A stretch of DNA of 33,848 bases from Acetonema longum DSM 6540 (GTDB lineage: Bacteria; Bacillota; Negativicutes; Sporomusales; Acetonemataceae). This document shows positions 1-7,288 of this stretch, piece by piece. Below the pieces are notes generated by a model. The model did not search any database. It saw only the letters and a list, made by a program, of their open reading frames with translations, and had not been told where the DNA came from. Made by a program: the position numbers and the translations under genes. Within the stretch, counting starts at the first letter, position 1. Each line of letters starts with the position of its first letter. The stretch covers positions 1 through 33,848 of the forward strand of contig NZ_AFGF01000166.1 in assembly GCF_000219125.1 (NCBI RefSeq), in the 5' to 3' direction.

Positions 1-49
1 CTTTACAGAGCCGTCAAAATAAGATTATACTTCTCAATTCTTTATTATA

Positions 50-69
50 AAGTGAACCAAATTTCACTT
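50..69 (-). terminator. Weak hairpin downstream of the first ORF
   Basis: A 7-bp inverted repeat (AAGTGAA at 50-56, TTCACTT at 63-69) lies just beyond the stop of the leftmost minus-strand ORF. On the minus strand it is followed by an A/T-rich stretch but not by a clean T-run. It could end the ABC transporter operon, but the stem is short and A/T rich, so this is only a candidate. Confidence 0.25.
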
Positions 70-83
70 ACAAGAGACTTCGT

Positions 84-464
84 TTAAAAAGCCTGTCTAC
101 TTGTCCAAACAGGATTTTGTCTCATCTGCTGCGCAAATTGAAAAAACAATGCGCCAATACCTGCTATAATGACAGCTCCCAATGCCAGGCAGCATAAGAA
201 TATCGGCTCTGCAGCCTCTTTTTTGACTGATTTTGTCTTATCCCTGTATATTGTATAATCTATCCAACGATTGGACAAGTTGTTTTTGGACTCCATATGG
301 TTAACCGGAGACAATGCCGCTAAAAAAAGAGCTTGCGCAGGATGCTCATTACGGCAATTCTGCACAAGCTCGGCAAAGCCAGATTCAGCTAACAATATGG
401 AGCATATTTTTTCTTTTATATCTTCCAGCTCTTCGCCGCTGCCAGAGTCCCGACCATCCGGCAA
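84..464 (-). CDS. Small hypothetical single-pass membrane protein
   Basis: The reading frame overlaps the last 49 bases of the ABC transporter gene 416-2140 and then continues past it, so most of it is not a shadow of another gene. The first part is soluble and acidic to mixed. One hydrophobic segment near the C-terminus (from EPIFLCCLALG to about FFQF) should span the membrane, followed by a short tail. The start is uncertain: the 464 start is a TTG, and no strong ribosome binding site picks out a later one. I do not recognise the family. Its position as last gene of the iron-transport operon makes translational coupling to the ABC gene plausible. It may also be a spurious ORF, because only the open frame and the membrane segment support it. 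Confidence 0.42.
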   Translation of the reverse strand: MPDGRDSGSGEELEDIKEKICSILLAESGFAELVQNCRNEHPAQALFLAALSPVNHMESKNNLSNRWIDYTIYRDKTKSVKKEAAEPIFLCCLALGAVIIAGIGALFFQFAQQMRQNPVWTSRQAF

Positions 465-2140
465 TAAGCCCCGCCGCCGGCCAAAAGCTCCCGGTGACTC
501 CCCTTTTCGGCAATCCCTCCCTCCTCCAGTACGATAATCTGATCGGCATCCCGGATGGTGTTTAAGCGGTGGGCGATCACCACCACTGTCTTGCCGGTCG
601 TAAGCTGCTGCAGGGAACGGTGGATTTCGTGCTCATTATCGGCGTCCAAAGAGGCAGTGGCTTCATCCAGCAGGACAATCGGGGCGTTTTTGATGATGGC
701 CCGGGCAATGGACAGGCGCTGTTTTTCGCCGCCGGACAGCGTGGAGCCGCCCTCGCCGACCAGGGTGTCAAAGCCGCCGGGCAGTTTTTCGATAAACTGG
801 CGGCAATGAGCCAGCTCGGCGGCCCGGATGACCTCTTCCCGGCCAGCGTCAGGCGCGCCGATTTTGATGTTGTTGTAAATGGTATCGTTCAGAAGGTAAA
901 CATCCTGAAATACCATGCTAATTTTGGCTAACAGCCGGTCAGGGTTCAAATCCCGGATGTCGCGGCCGCCGATGAAAATCCTGCCGGAGGTCACATCCCA
1001 GAAACGCGCGATCAGGCTGGTGACGGTGGTTTTGCCCGAGCCCGAGCTCCCCACCAGGGCGGTGGTGGTTCCTTCTTTGGCCACAAACCGGATATTCTTC
1101 AGCACCGGGGTGCCCGGCTCATAGGCAAAGCTGACGTCGCGAAATTCTATATCATACCGCTCCGGCGGCAGCGCCTCCGCCGCAAAGCCGATCTCCGGCC
1201 GGGCATAGGTGTCAACCAGCCTCCGGGCGGCCAGCTCGAAGTAGCGGAATTCATGATACTGCCCGGAGAAGGCCTTCAGCACATTGCTGAGAGCCAGGCT
1301 CTGGATGAGAAAAATCACAAAGAGTTCTTTAGTCAGGGTCTGTTCCAGCAGCAGGCCGGCGCCGCTGATCATCACTAAGGGAAAGCCGAGGTCGGCCAGG
1401 ATGGCAAAGACCATGACAAAGGGGGCGATACCGGCCTCCAGGATAATGCTTTCCCGCTTGAAGGAGCGGAAGGACTGCTCCAGCCTTTGGAAACGGCTGC
1501 CGGTCTGGTTAAAGGCTTTGAACACCCGAATGCCGCTTATATATTCGACAATCCGGGAGACAACCTGCCCGATCACTCTGCGTTTGCGAATCCCCAGCCT
1601 GGTGACGACCCTGCTGGCCGCCCACAGGATCAGCAGGCCGCCGAGGATAAAGGTCAGCTGCACCAGCGCCAGCCGGTAATCGATCCAGAAGGCCACAGCA
1701 ACCAGATAAACCGAAAGGAATACCGCTTTGATCAGGTCGCCCATGTAGTGGGTGATGACCCGCTCAAAATCGGCCACGTCATGGGTCATGACTCCCAGCA
1801 GGTGACCCATGCTGTTTTTGTCGAAATATCCTAGATAGAGATTTTTTAAATGATTCCCCAGGTTAAGCCGCATGGTTTTGATGATATCGCTGCCCAGGAC
1901 GTGATACATCGTATAGCCTGTGGCCGTGGCCGCGCAGCGCAGCAAAAAGGCGGCCAGCAGCACCAGGGTGTAAAGGCCCAGCTTATGCAGGGAAAAGGTT
2001 GCGTTCATCAGGTCGAGAATCAGCAGGTAGAGCACGCCGTAAAAGACCATGCTGATCAAAGCATCAAGCATCATCAGCCCAATCGGAGGCCACAGCCGTC
2101 TGATATCTTTCCCCAGCAGCAATCGAATCGTACCGATCAT
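416..2140 (-). CDS. ABC transporter, fused membrane/ATPase protein (YbtQ/IrtB-like)
   Basis: This is a 574-residue half-transporter of the exporter fold: six membrane segments in residues 15-290, then a nucleotide-binding domain. The ATPase motifs are complete: Walker A GSSGSGKTT (364-372), signature LSGGEKQR (468-475), Walker B IVLLDEATASLD (488-499) and the H-loop histidine in VIAHR (about 524). The ATG overlaps the stop of the upstream ABC gene by four bases (ATGA), so the two are translationally coupled and probably form a heterodimer. Pairs of such proteins beside an AraC regulator and a Fur box resemble YbtPQ and IrtAB, which import ferric siderophores despite their exporter fold. Import of an iron chelate is therefore the favoured role, by context. 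Drug or lipid export cannot be excluded from this protein alone. Confidence 0.9.
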   Translation of the reverse strand: MIGTIRLLLGKDIRRLWPPIGLMMLDALISMVFYGVLYLLILDLMNATFSLHKLGLYTLVLLAAFLLRCAATATGYTMYHVLGSDIIKTMRLNLGNHLKNLYLGYFDKNSMGHLLGVMTHDVADFERVITHYMGDLIKAVFLSVYLVAVAFWIDYRLALVQLTFILGGLLILWAASRVVTRLGIRKRRVIGQVVSRIVEYISGIRVFKAFNQTGSRFQRLEQSFRSFKRESIILEAGIAPFVMVFAILADLGFPLVMISGAGLLLEQTLTKELFVIFLIQSLALSNVLKAFSGQYHEFRYFELAARRLVDTYARPEIGFAAEALPPERYDIEFRDVSFAYEPGTPVLKNIRFVAKEGTTTALVGSSGSGKTTVTSLIARFWDVTSGRIFIGGRDIRDLNPDRLLAKISMVFQDVYLLNDTIYNNIKIGAPDAGREEVIRAAELAHCRQFIEKLPGGFDTLVGEGGSTLSGGEKQRLSIARAIIKNAPIVLLDEATASLDADNEHEIHRSLQQLTTGKTVVVIAHRLNTIRDADQIIVLEEGGIAEKGSHRELLAGGGAYCRMVGTLAAAKSWKI

Positions 2141-3887
2141 GTCCTCACCTCCATCAAGGGTTTATCGGCTTCTGCGCTTTGCAGCCGCCATAAATGCTGA
2201 TACAAGGGCTGGCCTGCCAGCAGTTCCTGATGGGTCCCCTGGCCGGCGACCCGTCCATTGTCCAGCACAATAATGCGATCGGCATGCTGAATGGTATACA
2301 GACGGTGGGCAATGACCAGCACGGTTTTTTTACGCAGCAGCGCCGTCAGAGCGGCCTGGATTTTTCCTTCGTTTTCAATATCGGCGTAAGAAGTGGCCTC
2401 ATCCAGCACGACCACCGGCGCATCCTTCAGCAGGGTCCGGGCAATGGCGATCCGCTGCTTCTGCCCGCCGCTGAGCTTGGTCCCCTGCTCCCCCAACACC
2501 GTATCATAGCCCTGGGGCAGCGACAGGATAAAATCGTGTATCTGTGCGGCCTTGGCAGCTTCCAGCACCGCCTCCCGGGACACCGACTGCCCCATGCGGA
2601 TATTCTCGTAAACCGTGTCATGGAGCACAAAGGTCTCCTGAAACACAAAGGCAATCTGCTCCATTAGGCTTTCCAGCTCCAGGTCGCGGATATCATGCCC
2701 GCCGATCCGTATGACGCCCCGCCGGACATCCCAAAACCGTCCCAGAAGCTGGGCCACCGTGGTTTTCCCCGCTCCCGACGGGCCGACCAGGGCCACGGTT
2801 TCACCGGGGCGTACCGTAAAGCTCAGGTCTTCCAGGACGCTGACCTGGTCATACTCAAAGCCAACATGGTCAAACTCAATGGCATAACGGCCGTTTTTAT
2901 CCAGCCGGACAGAACCGTTTGGCTGCGCCGGCTCTCCAGAATGGCCCGGACTTTGCCCATGCCTTCCAGCACCATCGAAAAACTCGAGCCAAATTCCACC
3001 AGCGCTTTGAACGAATTCAAAAAGCCCAGGCTTAACGTCAGAAACAAGATATATACCGGCAGCTCGATCCGGCCGGTCAGGAACAGATAGCCGCCGCCGG
3101 GAATGACAAACAGCAGCGGCGACTCAATGATCACGGTGAAAATGCCGTACACCGGGCCCATCCGCCTGGCGATCGTCCGCCAGAAAACCGCGTATTGCTC
3201 GGCGCTCTGTTTGTATTTGGCGAAGGAATCGGCCGTCAGATTAAAGGCTTTGATCACCGGCATGCCGCAGATATATTCCATAATCGCCCCATGCAGCCGG
3301 CCCAGCAGTTCATAATACTCTTCCATGCGCTGGCGGTAACCCCGGAACGAGGCTGCCTGGAACAGGACGGCCAGGCCTACGGGAAATAACAGGAGCAGCG
3401 CCAGTCGGTAATCCACGCCCAGCAAATAGAGGAAAATCACCAGCGGCGCCGCAGCTGCCGCCACCAGGTCCGGGATTTGGTGGGCAATGAAATTTTCCAG
3501 CTTTTCAATGTCCTCATTGATCGTCTTCTGCAGTTCGCCGCTGGTCCGGCTGACAAAAAAGCCCATGCCCAGCCTGGCGAAATAAGCCACCGCTTTCAGG
3601 CGCAGCTTATAGAGGATGGTGAAGGCCGCAATGTGGGAAAACACGCCGGAAAGCATGAACAGAAGGAACCGTAGGACGATTACGGCCGCCGTCAGCTTCA
3701 CCCACAGCAGCATTTCCTCCATGGCAAAAGCGGGCTGCATCAGCTCCCGCAGCATGACAGACAAAAACACATAGGGGGCAATGGCCGCCACGGCGCTGGC
3801 GGCGCTGAAGCCCGCCGCCAGATACAGCCTGTATTTTTCACTGCCGGCAATTGTCAATAAATAAGCAAAATGGGATTGTTGTTTCAT
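2137..3887 (-). pseudogene. ABC transporter, fused membrane/ATPase protein (YbtP/IrtA-like), frameshifted
   Basis: Two adjacent frames together encode one ABC half-transporter of about 583 residues. Positions 3887 to about 2930 give the six-helix membrane domain. The ATPase domain then continues in another frame to 2137. The first frame runs out of register after GKVRAILES. Restoring one C in the CCGG at about 2928-2931 gives an uninterrupted linker (PAQPNGSVRLDKNGRYAIEF) leading into Walker A GPSGAGKTT, signature LSGGQKQR and Walker B VVVLDEATSYAD. Downstream no motif is damaged, so the lesion is recent or is a sequencing error. The start chosen is the ATG at 3887 (MKQQSHFAYLL), behind GGGAGGAGGGAG. 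A GTG at 3908 is in frame but lacks a better site. As written, no full-length protein is made. The 219-codon distal frame could only give a lone ATPase domain. It is the first gene of the transporter pair and the expected partner of 416-2140. Confidence 0.85.
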
Positions 3888-3977
3888 AAGCTCCCTCCTC
3901 CCCTCCACTATAATCGGGTTTCAGGCCGCTATTCCACTCCGCCAGGCACTGACCCCCCTCCAAACGGCACTTTGACA

Positions 3978-4345
3978 GGGGACCGTTGAAAAAGGCCCAT
4001 CTGCGTCGTTGCTCCTGCGGGCGGGCTCATTCAGAAAACATCCCTTTTCGGGTTTGTATGCAGTAGTCTATTTTGCTGTGACTACACCGAAAAGTGATTT
4101 GTTTTCCTCCTGATCTCACGATGCTCCGCATCTTTCTAGTATCGACGTACCCTCCAAACGTACAGTCTCACGCCCGTCCTCGTCGCGCTGTATCAGAATT
4201 TGTGACTTTTCGGGAGATAGGTAATAGCGGATAATTTCTTATAAGCCAAAAAGTCACCTAAATTCTTCACTAGTACGGCAACGCAGGCGTTGCTCTTACC
4301 TAGCATCTGGACCTTTTTGAACGGTCCCAGATTCAAGGCTATAGA
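3978..4345. repeat. MITE-like dispersed repeat with inverted ends, about 350 bp
   Basis: The left end (from 3978, GGGGACCGTTGAAAAAGGCC) and the complement of the right end (about 4302-4328, GGGACCGTTCAAAAAGGTCC) match with only a few differences. The element is thus bounded by imperfect inverted repeats of about 26 bp, each extended by CATCTGC/CAGATGC and GTTGC-type sequence. Just outside the right end is CCCAGATTCAAGGCT, a second module also seen beside the copies at 15583 and 28817. The interior has no convincing gene and contains a small GATGC/GCATC hairpin near 4120. No target-site duplication is obvious. It fills most of the gap between the ABC genes and their AraC regulator. Confidence 0.65.
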
Positions 4346-4360
4346 TGGGTTTCGCAAACA

Positions 4361-4403
4361 AAATCCCAGGATCAAGGCAGGTTGTGCCTTGATCCTGGGA
4401 TTT
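4361..4403 (-). terminator. Strong bidirectional terminator after the AraC gene
   Basis: A perfect 19-bp stem (4361-4379 with 4385-4403, core CCCAGGATCAAGGC) closes on a 5-base loop. It is followed by T-rich DNA on both strands. It lies 12 bases past the AraC stop codon and so ends that transcript. It also means that the ABC genes further downstream probably need their own promoter. Confidence 0.9.
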
Positions 4404-4415
4404 TTTCGTTTTCGG

Positions 4416-5402
4416 CTATCCTCTGTTTTTTTTATATTCACTGGGGGTCATGCCGGTATGCAGTTTGAAGGCGGTGGCGTATTTGCTGGGGTTGGCATAG
4501 CCGACCTCGCTGGCGATATCGGCTATGCTGAGGTCGGTATGTTTCAGCAAGTTCAGGCTTTTCTCCAAACGCTGCTGCTTGACATAGCCGTAAATGGTCG
4601 TTTGATAGGCCCGTTTAAAATTGCGTTTCAGCGTCCCGCTGTTGGTATGAAGGATTCGGGCCAGTTCGGCAATAGAAGGCGGCTGATACAAATGTTCCTG
4701 CAGATATTGCCGCGCCCGGTTCACAAGATCCAGATCCCGGGGCGGCAGGGCCCCGTCATCTACCTTTTCCTCCCGGGCCTGCAGGGAGCCGCTTACAAAA
4801 TCCATAACCTTAGCCTGAAACGCCAAAAAGGCGGCCACATGGCTCACCGGAGGGCCTGACTGGATTTCTCCGGCCAGCCGCAGCAGGGCAAGCGGCGCGT
4901 TTCTGACCAGCAGGCGCTGCTGCCGCATCAGCAGGCCGATATTGCAGCGCCACTCATCGTCCAGTTGTCCGACGCAGCCCGGCGCCAGCCAGCCGGCCAG
5001 GTAATCATGGTGCACATGAACGGAAAACCCGGTATACTCCCAGGCGCTCAGCCTATAGGACGGCAGAAAATTTTTATGATAATAAAACATCATTTGTCCC
5101 GCCGCCAATTCATATTGCTCATTTGGCTCATAAAGGCCGACCTGCATGGAACCTTCCAGGCAACAGCTGATTTCCAGCATATCCGGCTGCAGGCATACAT
5201 TATTCAGTTCCAGACAGGATGCGGAAAAGCCGTGCCAATAATTTATATCCAGTCCCTCTCCCAGCATCAGCCGCCGCGCCGTTCCCTCCCCGTATTTACG
5301 GCTGACGCGGTAATGGATACCGGTCCCGTCGCATGAGACCGGTATCAGATAATGCTCCTGAATCATTCTTTCATAATGCCGCCCAATCAAATCATGCTTC
5401 AC
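4416..5402 (-). CDS. AraC-family transcriptional regulator, PchR/YbtA-like
   Basis: The C-terminal 100 residues form the paired helix-turn-helix DNA-binding domain of AraC proteins (PPSIAELARILHTNSGTLKR, then DLSIADIASEVGYANPSKYATAFK and the family ending GMTPSEYKK). The N-terminal 200 residues are a ligand-sensing half like that of PchR, the activator that senses ferri-pyochelin. The start is most likely the GTG at 5402, spaced 9 bases from GGAGG. An in-frame start at 5450 has no such site. The gene sits behind a promoter with a Fur box and upstream of two YbtPQ-type ABC genes. The likely role is activation of ferric-siderophore uptake when iron is scarce. The ligand is unknown. Confidence 0.88.
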   Translation of the reverse strand: MKHDLIGRHYERMIQEHYLIPVSCDGTGIHYRVSRKYGEGTARRLMLGEGLDINYWHGFSASCLELNNVCLQPDMLEISCCLEGSMQVGLYEPNEQYELAAGQMMFYYHKNFLPSYRLSAWEYTGFSVHVHHDYLAGWLAPGCVGQLDDEWRCNIGLLMRQQRLLVRNAPLALLRLAGEIQSGPPVSHVAAFLAFQAKVMDFVSGSLQAREEKVDDGALPPRDLDLVNRARQYLQEHLYQPPSIAELARILHTNSGTLKRNFKRAYQTTIYGYVKQQRLEKSLNLLKHTDLSIADIASEVGYANPSKYATAFKLHTGMTPSEYKKNRG

Positions 5403-5465
5403 GCTCACTCGCCTCCGCCAAATGCTGCAGCCTGCCCGGTCTGTTCCCATTCTTTGTTTTATTGA

Positions 5466-5480
5466 TGATAATGATTATCA
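5466..5480. promoter_or_regulatory. Fur box
   Basis: TGATAATGATTATCA matches the B. subtilis-type 7-1-7 Fur consensus (TGATAATNATTATCA) at every position. It lies immediately downstream of the -10 element of the AraC promoter, over the expected transcription start. Fur with iron bound should therefore block transcription. Confidence 0.88.
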
Positions 5481-5486
5481 TTGATA

Positions 5487-5515
5487 ATTATAGCACCGGA
5501 CCCACAAATCCGCAA
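5487..5515 (-). promoter_or_regulatory. Promoter of the AraC regulator
   Basis: Reading the minus strand, TTGCGG (5510-5515) and TATAAT (5487-5492) are separated by exactly 17 bases. The Fur box follows directly. This is a good sigma-A promoter with an operator at the start site. Confidence 0.78.
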
Positions 5516-5599
5516 TCCTCTATCACTGGCAAAAGAATGGCCTATGCCCCGCGTGCCGGCATTATGGCCGTAAAGAGCACGAGTACCCGTCACCATAAA

Positions 5600-5631
5600 A
5601 TAAGGCCTCCGGGGAAAGCCGGAAGCCTTAT
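5600..5631 (-). terminator. Terminator after the AAA ATPase gene
   Basis: A 13-position stem with one mismatch (ATAAGGCCTCCGG at 5600-5612, CCGGAAGCCTTAT at 5619-5631) is followed by TTTTA on the minus strand, just past the ATPase stop. Confidence 0.8.
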
Positions 5632-5638
5632 CAGGCGT

Positions 5639-6391
5639 TTACTCGCCTAGTAGAATCTTTAGCATTTTGGGGCGGTTGTTGGCAAACTCTTTCATGACCG
5701 AATAATGCTCGGTCTGCTCGTAATCCACCTGCTGGATGCCAGACCGGGTCAATTGAAGGATCAGACTGTCAGGATAAGCCATAATAATCGGGGAATGGGT
5801 CGCAATAATGAGCTGCGAGTTTCGCCGCACCAGTTCATGCATGCGCGTAATCAGGGCCATTTGCCGCACAGGAGACAAGGCTGCCTCCGGTTCATCCAGA
5901 ATATACAGCCCGTTGCCACTCAGCCTGTTTTGAAACACAGCGAAAAATGACTCCCCATGCGACATCTGATGCAGGGATTTTCCGCCGTACGAGGCAATCA
6001 CCTTCCCGCCGGGCCCGCCTTCAGAATCCAGCTGTTCAATCGATGTCGCCAGGTTATAAAAGCTCTCCGCACGGAGAAAAAAACCGTCGCGAGGACGCCT
6101 TGTACCTTTAACCAGCCGGATGTATTCGTTGAGTTCGGAGTGGGATGCCTGGGTAGCAAAGGTAAAATTGCTTGTGCCGCCCTCGGCGTTAAACCCCCAG
6201 GCAATCGCCATGGCCTCCAGCAGGGTGGACTTGCCAGTCCCGTTCTCACCCACAATGAAGGTAACCCGTGGGTGCAATGCCAGCTCATGCAAATTGCGAA
6301 TCGCCGGCAGGGAAAACGGGTAGGCGTCAAAACGCGGGACCTTATCCCGCAGCAGCTGCACGCTGCGGATATATTGCCGGGTGTCAAACAT
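5639..6391 (-). CDS. AAA-family ATPase (predicted ATPase, COG3910-like)
   Basis: This 250-residue protein has an ABC/SMC-type ATPase core without membrane or long coiled-coil parts. Visible motifs are Walker A GENGTGKST (about residues 48-56), an ABC-like signature MSHGESF (about 143-149), Walker B with catalytic acid LYILDEPEAALS, and the switch histidine in IIATHSPIIM. This arrangement is typical of short stand-alone ATPases in the AAA_21/RecF-like group, whose cellular role is mostly unknown. It is a single-gene unit with its own terminator. No toxin or nuclease partner sits next to it, so there is no evidence for a defence role. Confidence 0.85.
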   Translation of the reverse strand: MFDTRQYIRSVQLLRDKVPRFDAYPFSLPAIRNLHELALHPRVTFIVGENGTGKSTLLEAMAIAWGFNAEGGTSNFTFATQASHSELNEYIRLVKGTRRPRDGFFLRAESFYNLATSIEQLDSEGGPGGKVIASYGGKSLHQMSHGESFFAVFQNRLSGNGLYILDEPEAALSPVRQMALITRMHELVRRNSQLIIATHSPIIMAYPDSLILQLTRSGIQQVDYEQTEHYSVMKEFANNRPKMLKILLGE

Positions 6392-6407
6392 TCTGCATCA
6401 CCTCACT

Positions 6408-6470
6408 GTAGGGGCGGGTTTTGTACGGGCGGGGTTTTTGTACGGGCGGGTTTCAAACCCGCCCCTACGG
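6408..6470. repeat. REP-like GC palindrome, left copy
   Basis: GGGCGGGTTTCAAACCCGCC lies within a longer near-palindrome (6440-6468) bounded by GTAC/CTAC. Two partial copies of GTAGGGGCGGGTTT-type sequence precede it at 6408-6440. The same palindrome occurs at 6891-6949. Such repeats are the usual companions of RAYT transposases, and a RAYT remnant is present at 6950-7240. Confidence 0.8.
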
Positions 6471-6530
6471 GGCCAGGATATCACATATGAGGATACCGGT
6501 CATATGATAAACCAAGAAAGGAAGGTGCAC

Positions 6531-6881
6531 ATGAAAAAACATATCGTAGTGAATCTGAAAAACATGCGCCTATCTTATTTTGAGGAAGATACCTTTATCA
6601 AGGAGTATTCAATCGGCATTGGCAAGCCGCCAACACCCACCCCGCCGGGGAACTACCAGGTGCTCGAGAAATTGACTTTTGACAGCCCTGCCGCATCGGA
6701 ATGGGATTTTGGCTCCAGAAGGCTGGTCCTGTCCTCGGACAAAACCTGCCTGCACGGTTCCTGGAACGGCCCGGTGGAAGGCTATGTTTCCGGCGGCTGC
6801 GTGAGAATGTACAATCCGGATATTGAGGAACTGTTTGACAAGGTGGAAATCGGCACAGCCGTCAGCATGGTTGAGGGATGA
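6531..6881 (+). CDS. Small L,D-transpeptidase (YkuD domain)
   Basis: The 116-residue protein is essentially one YkuD catalytic domain, the fold that makes 3-3 peptidoglycan cross-links or attaches proteins to peptidoglycan. The catalytic signature is clear: HGSWNGP, then VSGGCVRM with the nucleophilic cysteine and the following arginine. The ATG at 6531 has AAGGAAGG upstream. An in-frame ATG at 6505 is less well placed. There is no signal peptide, LysM or other wall-binding domain, which is unusual for an enzyme acting outside the cytoplasm. The gene stands alone between two REP-like palindromes on the strand opposite to its neighbours. Confidence 0.85.
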   Translation: MKKHIVVNLKNMRLSYFEEDTFIKEYSIGIGKPPTPTPPGNYQVLEKLTFDSPAASEWDFGSRRLVLSSDKTCLHGSWNGPVEGYVSGGCVRMYNPDIEELFDKVEIGTAVSMVEG

Positions 6882-6890
6882 TCATCGGCC

Positions 6891-6949
6891 GTAGGGGCGG
6901 ATGTAGGGGCGGGTTTCAAACCCGCCCTTACAAAACCCGCCCCTACGGG
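6891..6949. repeat. REP-like GC palindrome, right copy
   Basis: GTAGGGGCGG is followed by the palindrome GGGCGGGTTTCAAACCCGCC and a further inverted AACCCGCCCCTAC. It is the same family as 6408-6470. Read on the minus strand it continues the RAYT reading frame as VGAGFVRAGLKPAPT, showing that the repeat has joined directly onto the broken transposase gene. Confidence 0.8.
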
Positions 6950-7240
6950 GGATTCGGGGGATTCGATTGGTTCGCTAATTTCAATAATACCATGAACATG
7001 GTTAGGCATTATTACACATGCGTGCAATGCGATATGATGATAATGCTTTGGCAGATCGTCCCATACTGACTGCACGATTTGTCCTTTTTCGTTACATATC
7101 ATGATTCCATTTTCGATTTTGCCAAAGAGGCACTCCCGATTATGGCTGCAAATTGTGACGAAATAGAATCCTCGCTGTGCATAATCATAGCCTTTTAGCC
7201 GCATGGAATGCCGGTGATGAATATCGGGGTTGTATTTCAT
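6950..7240 (-). pseudogene. Truncated REP-associated tyrosine transposase (RAYT, Y1_Tnp)
   Basis: The start MKYNPDIHHRHSMRLKGYDY, then FYFVTICSHNRECLFG and IMPNHVHGIIEI, are hallmarks of RAYT/IS200-like transposases. The HVH pair is the metal-binding HUH motif. After IIEI the sequence runs into a REP-like palindrome. The C-terminal half, which in this family holds the catalytic tyrosine and an ending like VWQRNYYEHIIRNE, is missing. The frame stays open to 6782 only by reading antisense into the YkuD gene. The protein would be inactive. RAYTs mobilise the REP palindromes found beside them, which fits the two flanking repeats here. Confidence 0.85.
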
Positions 7241-7288
7241 TCGCCAAGCACCTCTGCATGTTTTATTTTATCCTATTGCCCGCCCTTC

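Noticed and set aside
2900-2960. Programmed frameshift in the ABC gene
   Set aside because: No slippery run or downstream stimulatory structure is evident, and the junction is in a linker where a one-base loss explains everything.
4193-4441. 82-codon minus-strand ORF across the repeat and the AraC terminator
   Set aside because: It reads through the terminator hairpin and the inverted end of the repeat element, has no ribosome binding site and has no protein-like features.
5639-6391. AAA ATPase as part of an anti-phage system
   Set aside because: No nuclease, toxin or other defence gene is adjacent; the neighbours are iron regulation and a wall enzyme, and the gene has its own terminator.
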